Positions 6,220 to 9,356 of a stretch of DNA of 9,356 nucleotides are shown here, piece after piece. Under the pieces are notes generated by a model, which saw nothing but the letters and a program-made list of their open reading frames with translations, ran no database searches and was not told the DNA's origin. The DNA is taken from positions 1-9,356 of the forward strand of contig WOZB01000146.1 of NCBI GenBank assembly GCA_011620445.1, given 5' to 3'. Every line of letters begins with the position of its first letter. Position 1 is the first letter of the stretch. A program made the position numbers and the translations under genes. The DNA comes from Anaerolineaceae bacterium. Its GTDB lineage: Bacteria > Chloroflexota > Anaerolineae > Anaerolineales > Anaerolineaceae.

Positions 6220-7319
6220 CTGAGGAAAACAAAATTACTGTAATCGGGGCTGGCAATGGCGGTAAAGCCATGGCCGCCCATATGGCTTTGCTGGGTAAAC
6301 AAGTGACCCTGTGTAACCGCACCTATTCACACATAGCTGTGATCGCTGAGCGCGGCGGTATTGACCTGGATTATCCGGGGGGCCTTTCCGGTTTCGGCAA
6401 ACTTGCCAAAGTGACAGACAGTATTGAAGAAGGTCTCAAGGAAAGCAGGTTGATCATGGTGGTCGTGCCCTCAACCGGTCACAGGGATATAGCTACTGCC
6501 GCCGCCCCCTACCTGAGAGATGACCATATTGTCGTTTTGCATCCTGGGCGCACCGGCGGTGCCCTGGAGTTTAACGCAACCCTTAAGGCAGAGGGCTGCA
6601 AGACCAGGCCTATCATCTCTGAAGCTGAGACCTTCATCTTTGCCAGCCGCTCCGAAGGCCCAAGCGAAGCCCGGCTTTTCCGCATTAAGGAATCAGTGCC
6701 GGTTGCCGCCCTGCCCGCCAACCGCACCCAGGAAGTGTTGGATGCCATCCACACGGTCTACCCGCAGTATATCCACGGTGGAAATGTGCTCAATACTGGT
6801 CTCAACAATATGGGCGCGATTTTCCATCCTGCCCTGGCGATGCTGAATACCGGCTGGATCGAAGCCACGCATGGTGATTTTGAGTTTTACATTGACGGCG
6901 TAACACCTTCGGTCGCCAAGGTGCTTGAAGTGCTCGACCGCGAGCGCGTGACGGTAGCTTCTGCCCTGGGCTTGCGTGCCCGCACCGGCCTGGAATGGCT
7001 TGAACTGGCTTATGACGCCCGGGGAGAAAATTTATATGAAGCCATGCATAATCAAAGCGGTTACTACGGTATCAAGGCCCCGCCGACCATGAACCATCGC
7101 TACCTGACTGAAGAAATTCCCATGAGTCTGGTGCCAATTGCTTCGCTGGGCGAACGCTATGGCGTTTCTGTACGCGGGATTGACAGCATCATTCGCCTGG
7201 GCTGCCTGATGCACAACACGGACTACTGGCGCAAGGGGCGTACAGTCGAAAAACTGGGGATCAGCGATATGAGCATCGAAGAGCTGACCAAATTTGTCGA
7301 GACCGGTGAAAGGGATTAA
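6216..7319 (+). CDS. Octopine/nopaline (opine) dehydrogenase-family NAD(P) enzyme
   Basis: Family members reversibly join an amino acid to a 2-oxo acid, with NAD(P)H reducing the imine, or oxidise such secondary amines. The 367-aa product starts with a Rossmann fold (KITVIGAGNGGKAMAAH; GAGNGG at 11-16) and the second-strand CNR (33-35), then VVVPSTGH (82-89) and HPGRTGG (109-115). The C-terminal octopine-dehydrogenase domain has GLNNMGAIFHP with H204, the expected catalytic histidine, and HRYLTEEIP (294-302), where the family usually shows TED rather than TEE. Full length for the family, no signal peptide. GGAGAGG (6204-6210) lies five bases before the ATG, which overlaps the mutase stop in ATGA, implying coupled translation and a shared pathway. 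Which substrate, and whether the enzyme makes or breaks an opine, cannot be read from the sequence. Confidence 0.9.
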   Translation: MTEENKITVIGAGNGGKAMAAHMALLGKQVTLCNRTYSHIAVIAERGGIDLDYPGGLSGFGKLAKVTDSIEEGLKESRLIMVVVPSTGHRDIATAAAPYLRDDHIVVLHPGRTGGALEFNATLKAEGCKTRPIISEAETFIFASRSEGPSEARLFRIKESVPVAALPANRTQEVLDAIHTVYPQYIHGGNVLNTGLNNMGAIFHPALAMLNTGWIEATHGDFEFYIDGVTPSVAKVLEVLDRERVTVASALGLRARTGLEWLELAYDARGENLYEAMHNQSGYYGIKAPPTMNHRYLTEEIPMSLVPIASLGERYGVSVRGIDSIIRLGCLMHNTDYWRKGRTVEKLGISDMSIEELTKFVETGERD

Positions 7320-7334
7320 TCTTTGCTGATTGTC

Positions 7335-7360
7335 AAAGCCCCTGTCAATCAGGGGCTTTT
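7335..7360 (+). terminator. Intrinsic terminator after the dehydrogenase gene
   Basis: A perfect 10-base stem, AAAGCCCCTG (7335-7344) and CAGGGGCTTT (7350-7359), with loop TCAAT and a T-rich tail. It closes the two-gene operon about 15 bases after its last stop codon and separates it from the creatininase-family gene. Confidence 0.9.
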
Positions 7361-7385
7361 ATATCTTTAGAAAAATGCAAAAGCA

Positions 7386-7391
7386 TATACT
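7386..7391 (+). promoter_or_regulatory. Weak candidate -10 box for the creatininase-family gene
   Basis: TATACT sits between the upstream terminator and the gene, 18 bases before the ATG. It is identical to the candidate -10 of the upstream operon. No clear -35 is present. Confidence 0.3.
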
Positions 7392-7409
7392 TAAGCAAGC
7401 GAGGTGATT

Positions 7410-8102
7410 ATGCATTTTGAAGATATGAACTGGATGATGCTGGCTGATTATTTGAAAAAGGACAACCGGGTGATGCTGGTGTTGGGCATGACCGAACAAC
7501 ACAGCCATCTCTCTTTACTGACAGACAGCCTCATCCCTGGGAAGCTGGCTGATGCGGCAAGTCAACAAACCGGGGTGGTCATCGCCCCAACGCTTCATTT
7601 TGGCATTTCACCCAGCTTCATGGCTTATCCTGGCACACTCAGCCTGAAAACACGCACTTACCTGAAGGTGATCGATGAATTAACACGTGCTCTTTATGCG
7701 CATGGCTTTCGACGCATCTTGATATTAAACGGCCATGGCGGAAACGCCCCCGCCCGCTCACAACTGGCAGAACTGGCCAATGAGCTGCCCGGTCTGCAGA
7801 TATTATGGTATCAGTGGTGGACCAGTGCTACGGTAATCGAGTTCTCCAAAACACATAACTTGCCAAACCAACACGCCAATTGGGAGGAAAATTTCCCTTT
7901 TACCCGTGTAGCAGGGGATTCACCTGCTGGAGAAAAGCCTTTCGTTCCCCATGGAGAGCATATCCAGAACGCACAGGAAACTCGAGCGCTTGCCAGAGAT
8001 GGCTCCTTCGGCGGCCCTTGGCAGGTGAGTGACGAGTTGATGAATGAAATGTTTGATCTCTGCCTGAAGGATGTTGTCAGCTTGCTTGCGTTCGATCAAT
8101 AG
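7410..8102 (+). CDS. Creatininase-family metal-dependent amidohydrolase
   Basis: The family opens cyclic or linear amides (creatinine, formamidopyrimidines, inosose-type rings, peptides) with two metal ions. In this 230-aa protein the expected ligands are visible: E29 and H31 in MTEQHSH, D39 in LLTD, H109 in the signature ILILNGHGGN (103-112), and E183 in HGEH, where the family normally has HAGE. The region 158-167 (WEENFPFTRV) is a further landmark. I start at the ATG at 7410; GAGGTG (7401-7406) serves as its ribosome site, so the in-frame GTG at 7404 is part of that site and not the start. The gene lies 50 bases past a strong terminator, so it is probably its own unit, but same-strand placement suggests a link to the mutase/dehydrogenase pair. 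Substrate unknown. Confidence 0.88.
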   Translation: MHFEDMNWMMLADYLKKDNRVMLVLGMTEQHSHLSLLTDSLIPGKLADAASQQTGVVIAPTLHFGISPSFMAYPGTLSLKTRTYLKVIDELTRALYAHGFRRILILNGHGGNAPARSQLAELANELPGLQILWYQWWTSATVIEFSKTHNLPNQHANWEENFPFTRVAGDSPAGEKPFVPHGEHIQNAQETRALARDGSFGGPWQVSDELMNEMFDLCLKDVVSLLAFDQ

Positions 8103-8179
8103 CCGCAGCATCTGGCAGATCGCTTGCTGAACCCGGACTCTAAGTAATTAACAGTATTGATTGTATTGGTCCGATGATG

Positions 8180-8653
8180 TTAAATGTGCCTTTTCCCAGT
8201 GATTGAACTAACCTGAACACGGATTACTTCCACACGAGCGAAGGATTGAGGCTCAAAGTCCCAATCTTTTTCGCCGGTCTGATGTTCCATGATTACGGCC
8301 AAGCCATGCTGCCTGGCTTCAAGATTGCTCACTAAGTCAGCCTGGCCGAAAGCAATTACGCTTTCATACTTTTGTGAGAAGTTGCAAGCTTGCGGTCCAC
8401 TGATCAAGCTGCTGGCGCTGTCGGCTTCGAAGCACACTGAAGGGTTCACACGCAGGATGTCCAGCTTTTGCCCCTCTTTAGCACAATGCATGTACAGGCT
8501 CAGTTGATCGTGCTTATATTCATAACCAAAATTCAGGGGCACGACATAAGGCTGATTATCCTTACCCACCATGGCCAGATGGCAAATCATGCAGTGATCA
8601 AGCACGCTCAGGATATCTTCCATACCTTCGATGTTGCGGTCTAATCTTCTCAC
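8180..8653 (-). CDS. NimA-like pyridoxamine 5'-phosphate oxidase-fold flavoprotein
   Basis: A 157-aa split-barrel protein of the PNPOx-like/NimA group, which bind flavin (sometimes heme or F420) and act as small reductases; a few confer nitroimidazole resistance. Matching text: MRRLDRNI at the start, CHLAMVGKDNQPYVVPLNFG (24-43 region) where the second strand ends in the typical PYVVPLNFGYE, LYMHCAKEGQKLDIL (53-67) with H56, the family's cofactor-proximal histidine, NPSVCFEAD (70-78), and YESVIAFGQA (96-105). The start is GTG at 8653, chosen because AGGAG (8659-8663) lies five bases upstream and RRLDR is the usual family beginning. The gene converges on the creatininase-family gene with about 77 bases between and no clear terminator. 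Function cannot be narrowed beyond the fold. Confidence 0.88.
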   Translation of the reverse strand: MRRLDRNIEGMEDILSVLDHCMICHLAMVGKDNQPYVVPLNFGYEYKHDQLSLYMHCAKEGQKLDILRVNPSVCFEADSASSLISGPQACNFSQKYESVIAFGQADLVSNLEARQHGLAVIMEHQTGEKDWDFEPQSFARVEVIRVQVSSITGKRHI

Positions 8654-8761
8654 GGTATCTCCTCGGTCTGGAACTCAATTCTTTAAATCCCAAGCGCTAA
8701 TCTACTTGATTTCTTCCAAAAATTAGCCTCATAAAGCTTTCTCAAATGAAAACTCTGAGTT

Positions 8762-9356
8762 TTATCCTAGAAATTCCCTAATCGCCTTTTCAAGCTCACC
8801 AGAGGTAAGCTTTAGCCATTCCTTCTCAAACCATTCAGGTAGACTCGGTCGCTCCATAGCCATTGCGATACTTGTGAGAGGGCATAGAAACCGGCACGCA
8901 AGCTCTTCCTTTGAATCTATCTTTCCATAAGCATCCCGAAAAGCCGCCCCAGCAATTGGGCTGAGGGAAGATTGCACATTCAACAAATCCATTGCTCTAT
9001 AACCCCAGCCCAGAAAATTGTAATCAAACATCAAGGCAGCAGATCCATCCCGGCTTACCGCCATGTTGACGTAGAAAAAATCATTGTAAGTTAGAGTCGG
9101 CTTCAGATAATTGAGTTTTCCGCGAATTTGGTCATAATTTTTATCCAGGAACTTCCAAAAATGAAGTTCTTCAGAATTGGTTGCCTTCGCAATCTTCGAA
9201 AAGGCTTCTAAATTAAAGAAATTTGTTTCTGAGTAAAGACTTTTAAGCATGGCTTCATCCAGGCGACTGCCGCCTTCATGCAGTTGCCTGTACCACACCG
9301 CCAAGTTCACGGCGATCGAAGGGTCATCCATATCCTCAGGATTTGCCAGACGCAGA
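8762..9356 (-). CDS. Aminoglycoside-phosphotransferase-family kinase, C-terminal part (runs off right edge)
   Basis: The frame is open to the window edge; 197 residues are visible and about a third of the protein (the N-terminal ATP-binding lobe) should lie beyond 9356. The ATG at 9331 is internal: LRLANPED precedes it without a stop. The catalytic loop TYNDFFYVN (D encoded at 9080-9082, N five residues later) replaces the usual HGDxxxxN, and MFDYNFLGWG (D at 9023-9025) is the metal-binding DFG-like site; RAMDLLNV follows as in APH enzymes. I recall the same NDF variant, followed by MFDYN and LGxGYR, in a clostridial-type subgroup, so it is a subfamily trait. The phosphate acceptor is unknown; drug resistance should not be assumed. 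Codon use is more AT-rich than leuS. Confidence 0.82.
   Translation of the reverse strand, partial: LRLANPEDMDDPSIAVNLAVWYRQLHEGGSRLDEAMLKSLYSETNFFNLEAFSKIAKATNSEELHFWKFLDKNYDQIRGKLNYLKPTLTYNDFFYVNMAVSRDGSAALMFDYNFLGWGYRAMDLLNVQSSLSPIAGAAFRDAYGKIDSKEELACRFLCPLTSIAMAMERPSLPEWFEKEWLKLTSGELEKAIREFLG

Noticed and set aside
8749..8763. AAAACT-CTG-AGTTTT hairpin as a terminator of the kinase gene
   Set aside because: A/T-rich six-base stem overlapping the stop codon with no following U-tract; too weak to call.

Overview
The window looks like a mid-GC bacterial chromosome segment. The organism is uncertain. My best guess is an anaerobic member of the Chloroflexota (Anaerolineae-like), from the gene mix (T-box-controlled leuS; a B12-dependent mutase beside an opine-dehydrogenase-family gene and a creatininase-family gene) and from a copy of a widespread 'CGTCATTG...GGCAATCT' interspersed repeat. 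This is inference, not proof.

Layout. (1) Positions 1-1000 are an accessory stretch, mostly minus strand: the first 57 codons of an Eco57I-like restriction-modification protein running off the left edge, about 370 bases without a gene that hold a 13-bp tandem duplication and a degenerate interspersed repeat, a 67-aa conserved small protein, and a 37-codon open stretch that looks like the 3' remnant of a lost gene. (2) Positions 1014-3745 are a leucine-specific T-box riboswitch unit: extended -10 promoter, stem I with a probable CUC specifier, competing antiterminator and terminator, then leuS (leucyl-tRNA synthetase). (3) pncA (nicotinamidase, minus strand) converges on leuS with a 6-base gap. 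Its -10 box lies 6 bases from the ATG, so its mRNA is probably leaderless. (4) Positions 4487-7360 are a two-gene operon, divergent from pncA: a single-chain B12-binding and glutamate-mutase-E-like protein, translationally coupled by ATGA overlap to an octopine/nopaline-dehydrogenase-family enzyme, closed by a strong intrinsic terminator. A creatininase-family metallohydrolase follows on the same strand as what seems a separate unit. (5) On the minus strand at the right end are a NimA-like flavin/PNPOx-fold protein and the C-terminal two thirds of an aminoglycoside-phosphotransferase-family protein that runs off the window.

The best candidate for an undescribed system is the 4579-8102 cluster. 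A mutase that keeps the axial histidine but has a changed B12 motif (C for D) and an altered substrate pocket, a dehydrogenase of the opine family, and a probable cyclic-amide hydrolase could form a catabolic pathway for an N-substituted or cyclic amino-acid derivative. No substrate can be read from the sequence.
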